In this document: positions 15,165 to 22,847 of the stretch, piece by piece | How the letters are laid out: each line of letters starts with the position of its first letter | How positions within the stretch are numbered: position 1 is the stretch's first letter | Source of the DNA: Kitasatospora setae KM-6054 | GTDB taxonomy: Bacteria > Actinomycetota > Actinomycetes > Streptomycetales > Streptomycetaceae | NCBI RefSeq assembly: GCF_000269985.1 | Contig: NC_016109.1 | Span: 5,580,001 to 5,644,000, forward strand | Direction of reading: 5' to 3' | DNA length: 64,000 nucleotides | Notes under the pieces: generated by a model | Databases searched by the model: none | What the model was told of the DNA's origin: nothing | Seen by the model: the letters and a program-made list of their open reading frames with translations, nothing else | Position numbers and translations under genes: made by a program

Positions 15165-16046
15165 ATGAGTGGGGGAGCGCAGCTCGCCGAGCGGTTCGAG
15201 GCGCACCGGCCCCGGCTGCGCGCGGTCGCGTACCGGATGCTGGGCTCGCTGGGCGAGGCCGACGACGTGGTGCAGGAGACCTGGCTGCGGCTGGACCGGC
15301 ACGCCGAGGAGGTGGAGAACCTGGGCGGCTGGCTGACCACGGTCGCCTCCCGGGTCTGCCTGAACGAGCTGCGCGGCCGGGAGCGGCGGCGCGAGGAGGA
15401 GCTGGACACCTCGGTGCCGGACCCGGTGCTGGCCGCGCCGGAACGGGACGACCCGGCGGCGCAGGCGCTGCTGGGCGACCGGGTCGGCCTGGCGCTGCAG
15501 GTGGTGCTGGGCACCCTCGGCCCGGCCGAGCGGCTCGCGTTCGTGCTACACGACCTGTTCGGCGTCCCGCTGGAGGACATCGCGCCGCTGCTGGGGAAGT
15601 CCCCGGCGGCGGTGCGGCAGCTGGCCAGCCGGGCCCGCCGGCGGGTCAGGGAGCGGGCGCCCGAGCCGGACCGGGACCCGGCGGCGCAGCGGGCCGCGGT
15701 GGGGGCGTTCCTGGCGGCCTCCCGGGAGGGCGACTTCGCGGGCCTGGTCGCGGTGCTCGCCCCGGACGCGGTGCTGCGGGCGGACGGCGGCCCGGCACTG
15801 GCCGAGCTGAGCAAGGTGATCCGCGGCGGCACGGTGATCGCGTCCTCGGCGCAGGGCTTCCGGCACCTGGCGCCGTACGCCCGCCTGGTGCTGGTGAACG
15901 GCACCTACGGCACGCTGACGGTGGTGGACGGCGAGCCGCGCTCGGTGATGTCGTTCACCGTGGTGGACGGCCTGATCGCGGGCATCGACGTGCTCAACGA
16001 CCCGGTGCGGCTGGCCGCGCTGATACCGGCGTTCCCGGCGCTCTGA
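15165..16046 (+). CDS. ECF sigma factor with C-terminal SnoaL-like domain (ECF41/SigJ-like)
   Basis: A 293-aa sigma factor. Region 2 (AYRMLGSLGEADDVVQETWLR) and region 4 (about residues 105-165, PAERLAFVLHDLFGVPLEDI) are followed by a SnoaL-like C-terminal domain ending in LNDPVRLAAL, similar to the NPDKL-type motif with which ECF41 sigma factors regulate themselves. Such sigmas often lack a separate anti-sigma gene; none is seen here. I prefer the ATG at 15165, which has GGAGGG nine bases upstream, over the in-frame ATG at 15138, which lacks a site. The gene ends 9 bp from the convergent tetR. Its target promoters are unknown. Confidence 0.9.
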   Translation: MSGGAQLAERFEAHRPRLRAVAYRMLGSLGEADDVVQETWLRLDRHAEEVENLGGWLTTVASRVCLNELRGRERRREEELDTSVPDPVLAAPERDDPAAQALLGDRVGLALQVVLGTLGPAERLAFVLHDLFGVPLEDIAPLLGKSPAAVRQLASRARRRVRERAPEPDRDPAAQRAAVGAFLAASREGDFAGLVAVLAPDAVLRADGGPALAELSKVIRGGTVIASSAQGFRHLAPYARLVLVNGTYGTLTVVDGEPRSVMSFTVVDGLIAGIDVLNDPVRLAALIPAFPAL

Positions 16047-16059
16047 GCGGCCCGCTCAG
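16043..16059. terminator. Palindrome holding both convergent stop codons
   Basis: An 8-bp perfect inverted repeat around a single base (16043-16050 with 16052-16059) contains the sigma factor stop TGA and, on the other strand, the TetR stop TGA. It may act as a compact bidirectional terminator; no larger hairpin is present in this 9-bp gap. Confidence 0.45.
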
Positions 16060-16739
16060 CGCTCCGGGCCCGGGAAGGGCCCGAGCAGCAGCGTGGTGAA
16101 GCGGCGGATCCAGTCCGCGGTGACGGGTTCGCCGCTCACCAGCAGCCGGTGCTCGACGGTGCCGGCGATGGTGTCGAAGATGATGCCGACCTCCTCGGCG
16201 GCCGCCGCCGGGTCCCGGTCGGGGTCCATCTCGCCGCGGGCCTGGGCGTTGGCCCGGCCGAGCTCGACCAGCACCTTCTGCGGCTGGACGATCCGCTCCC
16301 GGATCCGCCGGCGCAGCTGCGGGTCGCGGGAGCCCTCGGCGAACAGCGCGAGCAGCGCGGCCTGGGTCTCGGGCAGCGTGAGCAGCTCGGCGAAGCGGGC
16401 GACCACGGCCTCGATGTCGGCCCGCAGGCTGCCCAGGTCGGCGCACTCCAGCTGGTCGAAGAGGCTGGCGATGGCGTCGACGACGAGTTCGCTCTTGGAC
16501 GGCCAGCGCCGGTACAGCGTGGTCTTGGCGACGCCGGCCCGCTGGGCGACGTCGCCCATGGTGAGGCCGCCCCAGCCGAGTTCGGCGAGCGCCTCCCGGG
16601 TGGCGTCCAGGATGGCCTGGTCGGCGGCGGCGCTGCGCGGCCGGCCCTTGCCGCGGACGAGCGGGGCGAGCGGGACGGGCGGGGCACCCGCGGACGGCGG
16701 GTCCGGGTGCTCGGCGGGCTGCCGGGTGGTGGGGGCCAC
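16056..16739 (-). CDS. TetR-family transcriptional regulator
   Basis: A 227-aa TetR/AcrR protein. About 35 disordered residues precede the helix-turn-helix (about 40-85, LTMGDVAQRAGVAKTTLYRRW, followed by PSKSELV), and a helical ligand-binding domain follows. Its own start region carries a TTACT-N4-AGTAA palindrome (16757-16770), the likely autoregulatory operator. Closely similar sites precede the DUF6230 operon and lie between pyk and ackA, which suggests a small local regulon (inference). The effector is unknown; many such proteins sense acyl-CoAs or drugs. Confidence 0.88.
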   Translation of the reverse strand: MAPTTRQPAEHPDPPSAGAPPVPLAPLVRGKGRPRSAAADQAILDATREALAELGWGGLTMGDVAQRAGVAKTTLYRRWPSKSELVVDAIASLFDQLECADLGSLRADIEAVVARFAELLTLPETQAALLALFAEGSRDPQLRRRIRERIVQPQKVLVELGRANAQARGEMDPDRDPAAAAEEVGIIFDTIAGTVEHRLLVSGEPVTADWIRRFTTLLLGPFPGPER

Positions 16740-16756
16740 CGCGCCTCCTGGCTTGT

Positions 16757-16770
16757 TTACTCAGAAGTAA
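16757..16770 (-). promoter_or_regulatory. TetR operator candidate TTACT-N4-AGTAA
   Basis: A 14-bp palindrome with 5-bp arms (TTACT 16757-16761, AGTAA 16766-16770) lies 18 bp upstream of the tetR ATG. It sits in an AT-rich patch where the promoter should be and fits autoregulation by the encoded TetR protein. Confidence 0.6.
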
Positions 16771-16771
16771 C

Positions 16772-17077
16772 TTGTTCGCCCCACGGTAGCGACCCGCCGC
16801 CCCGTCCGGCACCCGCCCGGACCCGGAAAGTGGGACAGCTCACGCCCCGGGAGCGGGCGGGGGGCTTGCGGGGGGAGCCCGGGAGGCAGATACGCTACGA
16901 CCAGTAGCGAAAGAGCGACGACCAACGCGCCCCGCCCTCTGGGATCGGGCCGGGCGCACGGCGCGGGTGGGGACCCGCGCCGACGGTTCGGGCCCCGGCG
17001 GTACGGCCGGGCGGCTCGCTCCGGTTTTTCCGGGCGGATGGCGCCCGGCACCGGCTCCGGCGGGGGAGGATAGAGCC
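16772..17077. other. 306-bp gap between tetR and the thioredoxin gene
   Basis: No gene is seen. It includes an inverted repeat CGCTAC-N5-GTAGCG (16893-16909) overlapping a TACGCT that could be the -10 of the downstream gene, and a GGGGGAGGA ribosome binding site at 17062-17070. The rest is GC-rich without recognisable signals. Confidence 0.55.
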
Positions 17078-18070
17078 ATGCAGTCACGGAATTCGCGTCT
17101 CAACAGCTCCACCCTGCGCGGTGCGGTGGACCTCGCCGCGGTCAAGGCGGCCGGAGAGGCCGCCCAGAAGGCCGAGCAGACCCGGGCCGAACGGGCCCGG
17201 CAGGCGGCGGCGGGCGACGGCCCGGCGCTCGCGGACTACCCCCTGGTGCTGGACGTCACCGAGGAGACCTTCGAGTCCGAGGTGGTCCAGCGCTCCGCCG
17301 AGGTCCCGGTGGTGGTGGACTTCTGGGCCGAGTGGTGCGGCCCGTGCAAGCAGCTGAGCCCGATCCTGGAGCGCCTCGCCGAGGAGTACGCGGGCCGGAT
17401 CGTGCTCGCCAAGATCGACGTCGACGCCAACCAGCTGATCGCCCAGCAGTTCGGCATCCAGGGCATCCCGGCCGTGATGGCCGTGGTCGCGGGCCAGCTG
17501 GTCCCGCTGTTCCAGGGCGCCGAGAGCGAGCCGAACGTCCGCAAGATCCTGGACCAGCTGATCGCGGTGGCCGAGCAGCGCTTCGGCATCGTCGGCGGCG
17601 CCGCGGGCGGCCCCGGCGGCGGTGGCGAGGACGCGGCGGACGAGCCGCGGGTGCCGGCCGACCCGGCGCTGGAGGCGGCGCACGACGCGCTCGACCGGGG
17701 CGACCTGGCCGGCGCGGTGCGGGCCTACCAGAACGTGCTGAGCGAGCGCCCCGGCCACGTCGAGGCCAAGCTGGGCCTGGCCCAGGCGCAGCTGCTGCAC
17801 CGGGTGGAGCAGCTCGACCCGCAGCAGGTGCGCACCGACGCGGCGGCCGACCCGAGGGACGTCCCGGCCCAGTTGCGGGCGGCCGACCTGGACCTGGTCG
17901 GCGGGCACGTCGAGGACGCCTTCGGCCGCCTGGTCGACACCGTCGCCCGGACCTTCGGCGACGACCGGGACGCGGCCCGGCTGCGGCTGCTGGAGCTGTT
18001 CGAGGTGATCGGCCCGGACGACCCGCGCACCGTCGCGGCCCGCCAGGCGCTGGCCCGGGTGCTGTTCTGA
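17078..18070 (+). CDS. Thioredoxin-TPR co-chaperone (CnoX/YbbN-like)
   Basis: A 330-aa cytosolic protein: a basic/Ala-rich N-terminal segment, a thioredoxin fold (about residues 55-165) with the full active site WCGPC (86-90), a Gly-rich linker, and a C-terminal helical repeat region (about 205-330) ending in the YbbN-type arrangement. CnoX proteins pass oxidatively damaged clients to GroEL or DnaK. Unlike E. coli CnoX, whose active site is degenerate, this one keeps both cysteines and could be redox-active. The ATG has a strong GGGGGAGGA site 7 bases upstream. A large terminator hairpin follows. Confidence 0.92.
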   Translation: MQSRNSRLNSSTLRGAVDLAAVKAAGEAAQKAEQTRAERARQAAAGDGPALADYPLVLDVTEETFESEVVQRSAEVPVVVDFWAEWCGPCKQLSPILERLAEEYAGRIVLAKIDVDANQLIAQQFGIQGIPAVMAVVAGQLVPLFQGAESEPNVRKILDQLIAVAEQRFGIVGGAAGGPGGGGEDAADEPRVPADPALEAAHDALDRGDLAGAVRAYQNVLSERPGHVEAKLGLAQAQLLHRVEQLDPQQVRTDAAADPRDVPAQLRAADLDLVGGHVEDAFGRLVDTVARTFGDDRDAARLRLLELFEVIGPDDPRTVAARQALARVLF

Positions 18071-18183
18071 CCCGTCGCCGGACCGCCGCCGGCGGCACTC
18101 GGTGACACCTCGGGTGACCTGCGGTGTCGGCGGTGATTTGACGACTTTCGAGTGCCTTCGGGGCGCCTTTACCAAATCTTGAT

Positions 18184-18226
18184 AACACCCCTTCGCGGTC
18201 ACATGATGTGACGGCGGAGGGGTGTT
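18184..18226 (+). terminator. Strong terminator with palindromic upper stem
   Basis: The lower stem pairs 18184-18196 with 18214-18226 (13 bp, one G-U); an upper stem closes the palindrome GTCACAT-G-ATGTGAC at 18198-18212, and T-rich sequence follows. It lies 113 bp after the thioredoxin stop. The palindrome resembles a CRP site but is part of the hairpin. Confidence 0.85.
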
Positions 18227-18649
18227 TCGTTCATGTTTCCGCCGATCGCCGACAGCCGCACATGCGATTTTGGTCACTCTCTGGCGCGGAGCCTTCGATT
18301 CCATGATCGCCCCCGTTCACTGTTGGATTACCCGTCAGTAACGGACCTCTTGTGCTCGGCCCGGGATTGGACCACGATCGGCCACGCCCGGTCCCTCGGC
18401 GACGAGGGTCCCCACCGGGTGAGGCCAGGGGGGTAACCGCAGATCCCACGCGGCGGTTCCTGGCCTCGCGACGGCCGCGCGACCCGCGCGGCCGCCTGGT
18501 TGTCGCTCGGGGGTGACCGTCCGCGCCGTCCCCACGGCACCGGGCGCTCTCCGCTACCGAGGACGTAGCTCTCTCTCCCATCCCGGTCCTGACCACGTGC
18601 GGGACGCACCGGAACGGCCGGAGGCGCACGTCCTAGAAGGAGGACACGC
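18227..18649 (+). promoter_or_regulatory. Upstream region of the DUF6230 operon with TTACT-N4-GGTAA site
   Basis: A 423-bp leader without a gene. It contains a 14-bp palindrome, TTACTGACGGGTAA on the minus strand (18328-18341), that matches the tetR operator pattern and shares a 12-mer with the pyk/ackA gap. It also contains a 9-bp hairpin (18472-18494) and a consensus ribosome binding site AAGGAGGA just before the ATG at 18650. The long distance from the palindrome to the start suggests a leader of up to 300 nt. Confidence 0.55.
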
Positions 18650-19312
18650 ATGTCCCAGTCTTACGGCAAGACCCGCTGGAAGCGCTTCGCCCTGGTGATG
18701 GTCCCCAGCGTCGCGGCCACCGCCGCGATCGGCGTCTCGCTCGCCAACTCCGCCCTCGCGGCCTCGTTCGCGGTCTCCGGCCAGCAGTTCAAGGTCACCG
18801 TCGAGGACCTGCACGGCGACCGCTTCTCGCAGTTCGGCGGCGTCGACGTCGAGGCGAACGGCACCAGGCACCCGGTGGCCGTCTCGGCCTTCGACAGCGC
18901 CCGGCTGCAGAACCTCTGCCAGTCGGTGGTGACCGACCTCAGCGGGTTCGGGCTCGGCAAGTGGACCCTGGTCCTCAAGGCCGGCGACAGCTCGGACGAG
19001 GCCAAGCAGGTGCACGCCGAGAACCTGCTGATCGACCTCAACCAGCTCGAGGCGGACGCCACCTTCACCAACATCAACATCGGCCAGGACGCCAGCACCC
19101 TGCAGGGCAGCGCGGCGGACAAGGTCCGCAAGATCCCGGCACCCGGTGGCCTGCCGACCGGTCCGATGGGCTTCTCGCAGACCGCCGACACCGCCCACCT
19201 GACCGGCGTCAAGCAGACCGCCTGGGCGACCTCGGCCGGCACCTTCACCCTCAACGGCCTGCACCTGAACCTGAACAAGCAGGAAGACGGCAAGACCTAC
19301 GAGTGCTACTAG
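18650..19312 (+). CDS. DUF6230 exported or membrane-anchored protein
   Basis: A 220-aa protein with a basic N-terminus and one hydrophobic helix (about residues 11-38, LVMVPSVAATAAIGVSLANS) ending near ALAAS, so it is exported or anchored, followed by a beta-rich extracellular domain. It matches DUF6230, sometimes mislabelled cholesterol esterase; I see no catalytic triad. The C-terminus ends in CY. It has the best ribosome binding site in the window (AAGGAGGA). It is followed by DUF6114 and a Pro/Thr-rich protein, a trio conserved in streptomycetes, so the three probably form one envelope system. The function is unknown. Confidence 0.85.
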   Translation: MSQSYGKTRWKRFALVMVPSVAATAAIGVSLANSALAASFAVSGQQFKVTVEDLHGDRFSQFGGVDVEANGTRHPVAVSAFDSARLQNLCQSVVTDLSGFGLGKWTLVLKAGDSSDEAKQVHAENLLIDLNQLEADATFTNINIGQDASTLQGSAADKVRKIPAPGGLPTGPMGFSQTADTAHLTGVKQTAWATSAGTFTLNGLHLNLNKQEDGKTYECY

Positions 19313-19460
19313 TCCTGCCCTGAGGGCCCGTCCACCGGGCCCGACGGCGGACCACACCGGTCCGGGAGCGGCGCTCGGCCGCCCCCCGGACCGGCGCCCC
19401 GGCGTCCCCGGGGTCCTGCTCCCTTTCTCCCGCCTCGGACCCACCACGAGGAGTCGCACC

Positions 19461-20036
19461 ATGTCCAGCGCAACCGCCGAGACCTGGCCCGAGAGCCAGG
19501 CGGGCATCGTCAGCCGCGTCTGGCGGGGGTTCCGCAGGTGGCGGCGCACCCGGCCGTTCTGGGGCGGGCTGCTCGCGATGATCGCCGGCGTGCCGATCCT
19601 GTACTTCCCGTACGCCAAGCTCAGCATCGGCGGCCTCACCATGACGATGGCCACCACGGCGGGCGCGGGCTCGCTGATCATCGGCCTGCTGCTGATCGCG
19701 CTGGGCCTGACCGCCTGGTTCCAGCCGGTGGTGCGGGTCTTCTGCGGGGTGGCGACCACCATCCTGGCGCTGATCTCCATCCCGGTCTCCAACCTCGGCG
19801 GCTTCGGCATGGGCGCGCTGCCCGGCCTGATCGCCGGCGGCCTGCTGGCCTCCTGGGCGCCGCTGCCGGCCCGCCCCGCGCCCGCCGCCGACGGCCCCGC
19901 CGGAGCCCCGGCCGACGGCCCCGCCGAGCGCACCGCCGACGCGCCGGCCGAGGCGCCCACCGCGCACCTGCCCGCCCAGGCCGCCGCCGAGCCGGGCGCG
20001 GCCCCGCAGACACCCGCCGAGGAGGATCAGCGGTGA
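19461..20036 (+). CDS. DUF6114 integral membrane protein
   Basis: A 191-aa protein with about four membrane helices between residues 33 and 135 (FWGGLLAMIAGVPILYFPYA; then AGSLIIGLLLIALGLTAW; then two more) and a long Ala/Pro-rich C-terminal tail. It belongs to DUF6114 and is encoded between a DUF6230 gene and an exported protein gene with which it overlaps by 4 bp (GTGA). It might anchor or export the two partner proteins, which is inference only. Confidence 0.86.
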   Translation: MSSATAETWPESQAGIVSRVWRGFRRWRRTRPFWGGLLAMIAGVPILYFPYAKLSIGGLTMTMATTAGAGSLIIGLLLIALGLTAWFQPVVRVFCGVATTILALISIPVSNLGGFGMGALPGLIAGGLLASWAPLPARPAPAADGPAGAPADGPAERTADAPAEAPTAHLPAQAAAEPGAAPQTPAEEDQR

Positions 20037-21187
20037 CCGAGCCCGAGAAACCGACCGTCCCCGGCCCGCGGCACGCGGCGCCCCGGGCGGGGGTGCGCTC
20101 CCGGCTGCGCGGCCGGGCGCTGGCGATCGCCGCCGTGCCGACCGCGCTGCTGGTCGGCGCGGCCTACGCGCCGACGCTGGCGGTCGCCGCCGACCCGCAG
20201 GCCGGCGCCTGCGCCCCGGACGCGGTGCTCAAGGAGACGCCCGTCCCGAAGAGCGAGATCAAGGTCCAGGCGGACGCCGCGGGCAGCGCCACCGCGGTCC
20301 CCGCGGCACTCACCGGCACCGGCACCGGCACCGTGCGGTCCGCCGTCTACACCGTGCCGAAGGCGGACGCGGCGGCCCCCGGCGTCCAGCAGGCCGGCGC
20401 GATCGACGACTGGTGGAACAACCTGATCCACCCCGGCCAGAGCCCGACCCCCACGCCGACCCCCACGCCGACCCCGGCCCCGGCCGCGACCCCGGCTCCC
20501 ACGCCGACCCCGGCCCCGACCCCGTCCGCCGGGCAGCCCGCCGCCACCCCCACGCCCGAGGCCCCGCCGGCCGGCGCGCCGCAGTCCACCGCCCCGAAGT
20601 CCACCGCCCCGAAGCCCGCCCCGTCCCCGTCCGCCTCGGCGGCCCCGGACTGCCTGGTCAGCACCAAGGGCCTGGCGGCGAAAGCGGCCCCCCGCGGCCA
20701 CGTGGTGCCGGACCAGAACTGGGTGCTGCACTCGACCCGGCTGGCGCTGCACGGCTCGGTGTTCAACGGCGTCTACGACGTCACCACCGAGAGCGGCACC
20801 AAGCGGGTGCTGAAGTTCACCACCGACAGCGTCGACATCGAGAACCTCGACATGTCGACGATCCAGATCCCCGGCCTGACCTTCCACGTGAAGAGCCGCC
20901 CGGGCTCGACCTCGACCATGCGCAACGGCCCGATCACCATGTACGTGGAGAGCCTGTCCGGCGAGCTGGCGGCGGTCTACGGGATCCCGAACCCGATCCC
21001 GCTCGGCAGGATCACGCTCACCCCGGACACCCTCCCGAAGTGGCTCTGGGACCTGCTGAGCACCGTCCCGGTCCCGCTGGACCTGACCCTGGCCGACGCC
21101 AAGGCGGTGCAGGCCGGCCAGTTCGGCGGCGACCTGACGATCCCCGGCATGCGGCTGTTCAACGACAAGGAGCCGTACGACGGTTGA
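20033..21187 (+). CDS. Exported protein with Pro/Thr repeat linker, third gene of the DUF6230 operon
   Basis: A 384-aa protein of unknown function. A hydrophobic signal or anchor lies at about residues 28-52 (ALAIAAVPTALLVGAAYAPT), followed by a small domain, a P-T dipeptide and Ala/Pro/Ser linker (about 137-210) and a beta-rich C-terminal domain (about 215-384) containing VFNGVYDVTTESGTKRVLKF. The C-terminal domain resembles the core of the DUF6230 protein in pattern (HVKSRPGSTSTMR, VESLSGELAAVYG) and may bind the same partner. Its GTG start overlaps the DUF6114 stop. The linker DNA contains 12-bp repeats. Confidence 0.82.
   Translation: MTEPEKPTVPGPRHAAPRAGVRSRLRGRALAIAAVPTALLVGAAYAPTLAVAADPQAGACAPDAVLKETPVPKSEIKVQADAAGSATAVPAALTGTGTGTVRSAVYTVPKADAAAPGVQQAGAIDDWWNNLIHPGQSPTPTPTPTPTPAPAATPAPTPTPAPTPSAGQPAATPTPEAPPAGAPQSTAPKSTAPKPAPSPSASAAPDCLVSTKGLAAKAAPRGHVVPDQNWVLHSTRLALHGSVFNGVYDVTTESGTKRVLKFTTDSVDIENLDMSTIQIPGLTFHVKSRPGSTSTMRNGPITMYVESLSGELAAVYGIPNPIPLGRITLTPDTLPKWLWDLLSTVPVPLDLTLADAKAVQAGQFGGDLTIPGMRLFNDKEPYDG
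20442..20526 (+). repeat. 12-bp tandem repeats coding for Pro-Thr
   Basis: Imperfect repeats of a CCCACGCCGACC-type unit encode alternating Pro and Thr in the linker of the exported protein. Such repeats are prone to copy-number change, so linker length may vary between strains. Confidence 0.75.
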
Positions 21188-21233
21188 GCCGCCACCGCCA
21201 CCGCCACCGCCGCCGCCGCCGGTGCGGCGGCCG

Positions 21234-21282
21234 GACGCCGCAGGGGCGGGACCCGGTCCTCGGGTCCCGCCCCTGCGGCGTC
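21234..21282. terminator. Bidirectional terminator, 21-bp perfect stem
   Basis: A perfect 21-bp stem (21234-21254 with 21262-21282) and a 7-nt loop separate the DUF6230 operon from the convergent pyk gene. It is the longest perfect hairpin I found in the window. Confidence 0.93.
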
Positions 21283-21304
21283 GCGGCGTTCGCGCGCGGG
21301 CGGC

Positions 21305-22735
21305 TCAGCCGTCCGCGCGGGCGCCCAGGTGGTGCACCTGGACCAGGTTGGTGGTGCCCGGGATGCCGACCGGCACGCCGGCCGTGACGATCACCGTGTC
21401 GCCCTCGGCGAGGCGGCCCAGCTTGAGCAGCTCGCGGTCGACCTGCTCGACCATCTCGTCGGTGGTGTCCACCTGCTCCGAGACGTACGCCTCGACGCCC
21501 CAGCTCAGCGAGAGCTGGTTGCGGGTGGCGACGTCCGGGGTGAAGGCGATCACCGGGATCGGCGAGCGGTAGCGGGACAGGCGGCGGGCGGTGTCACCGG
21601 ACTTGGTGAACGCGACCAGCGCCTTGCCGTCGAGGAAGTCGCCCAGCTCGCACGCGGCGCGGGCGACCGAGCCGCCCTGGGTGCGCGGCTTGCGGCCCGG
21701 GTTGAGCGGCTGGAGGCCCTGCGAGAGCAGCTCCTCCTCGGCCTTCTCGGCGATCTTGCTCATGGTCTTGACGGTCTCGACCGGGTACTTGCCGACGCTC
21801 GACTCGGCGGACAGCATGACCGCGTCCGCGCCGTCCAGGATGGCGTTGGCGACGTCGGAGACCTCGGCGCGGGTGGGGCGCGAGGCGTGGATCATCGACT
21901 CCATCATCTGGGTGGCGACGATGACCGGCTTGGCGTTGCGGCGGGCCAGGGTGACCAGCTGCTTCTGGACCAGCGGCACCTTCTCCAGCGGGTACTCGAC
22001 CGCGAGGTCGCCGCGGGCCACCATGATCGCGTCGAAGGCGAGGACGATCTCCTCCATCGCCTCGACGGCCTGCGGCTTCTCGATCTTGGCGATGACCGGC
22101 ACCCGGATGCCGACCTCGTCCATGACCTTGTGCACGTCGTCGATGTCCGCGGCGTTGCGGACGAAGGACAGCGCGACCATGTCGACGCCCATCGCCAGGG
22201 CGAAGCGCAGGTCGTCCTTGTCCTTCTCGGACAGCGCGGGGACGTTCACCGCCGCGCCGGGCAGGTTGATGCCCTTGTTGTTGGAGAGCACACCGCCCTC
22301 GACCACCACGGTCTTCACCCGCGGGCCGTCGACGCTGACGACCTCCAGGGCGACGACGCCGTCGTTGATCAGGATCGGGTCGCCGGGCTTCACGTCGCCG
22401 GGCAGGCCCTTGTAGGTGGTGCCGCAGATGTACTGGTCACCGGGGACGTCCTCGGTGGTGATGGTGAACGTGTCGCCGTTGTCAACGGTCACCGGGCCGT
22501 TGGCGAAGGTCGCCAGACGGATCTTGGGGCCCTGCAGGTCGGCCAGCACGCCGATGGTGCGGCCGGTGTCCTCCGAGACCTGGCGGACGCGGCGGTACCG
22601 GTCCTCGTGCTCGGAGTGGGAGCCGTGGCTCATGTTGAGGCGGGCGACGTTCATGCCCGCTTCGACGATGGCCTTCAGCTGTTCGTAGGAGTCCGTCGCG
22701 GGACCCAGGGTGCAGACAATTTTCGCTCGGCGCAT
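21305..22735 (-). CDS. pyk: Pyruvate kinase
   Basis: A 476-aa pyruvate kinase: phosphoenolpyruvate + ADP to pyruvate + ATP. It shows the N-terminal RAKIVCTLGPA, substrate residues in LNMSHG, the signature IAKIEKP with catalytic Lys, MVARGDLAVE, and the segment TQMMESM..ASRPTRAE, followed by the C-terminal allosteric domain. The ATG comes seven bases after TAGACT, a possible -10 for a leaderless message. It is followed on the same strand by the 21-bp bidirectional terminator. Upstream lies the pta-ackA operon, placing three enzymes of the pyruvate/acetate node together. Confidence 0.97.
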   Translation of the reverse strand: MRRAKIVCTLGPATDSYEQLKAIVEAGMNVARLNMSHGSHSEHEDRYRRVRQVSEDTGRTIGVLADLQGPKIRLATFANGPVTVDNGDTFTITTEDVPGDQYICGTTYKGLPGDVKPGDPILINDGVVALEVVSVDGPRVKTVVVEGGVLSNNKGINLPGAAVNVPALSEKDKDDLRFALAMGVDMVALSFVRNAADIDDVHKVMDEVGIRVPVIAKIEKPQAVEAMEEIVLAFDAIMVARGDLAVEYPLEKVPLVQKQLVTLARRNAKPVIVATQMMESMIHASRPTRAEVSDVANAILDGADAVMLSAESSVGKYPVETVKTMSKIAEKAEEELLSQGLQPLNPGRKPRTQGGSVARAACELGDFLDGKALVAFTKSGDTARRLSRYRSPIPVIAFTPDVATRNQLSLSWGVEAYVSEQVDTTDEMVEQVDRELLKLGRLAEGDTVIVTAGVPVGIPGTTNLVQVHHLGARADG

Positions 22736-22818
22736 ATCCGTCAGTCTATCCGTTCGTGTTATCGGTGCATTCGGCTCGAATCGTCAGATATCGCCAACGA
22801 ACATTCCGAGGGATGGGA

Positions 22819-22830
22819 TACTGACGGGTA
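22819..22830 (-). promoter_or_regulatory. TACTGACGGGTA site in the pyk/ackA gap
   Basis: This 12-mer is the exact reverse complement of 18329-18340, upstream of the DUF6230 operon, and keeps most of the TTACT-N4-RGTAA palindrome. It lies about 85-95 bp before the pyk start and 18 bp after ackA, so it most plausibly acts on pyk. Confidence 0.5.
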
Positions 22831-22847
22831 GTCATCCCGCGCGGGGC

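Noticed and set aside
18198..18212. GTCACATGATGTGAC as a CRP-family binding site
   Set aside because: The palindrome is the upper stem of a terminator hairpin after the thioredoxin gene and is 438 bp from the next start, so it is better explained as RNA structure.
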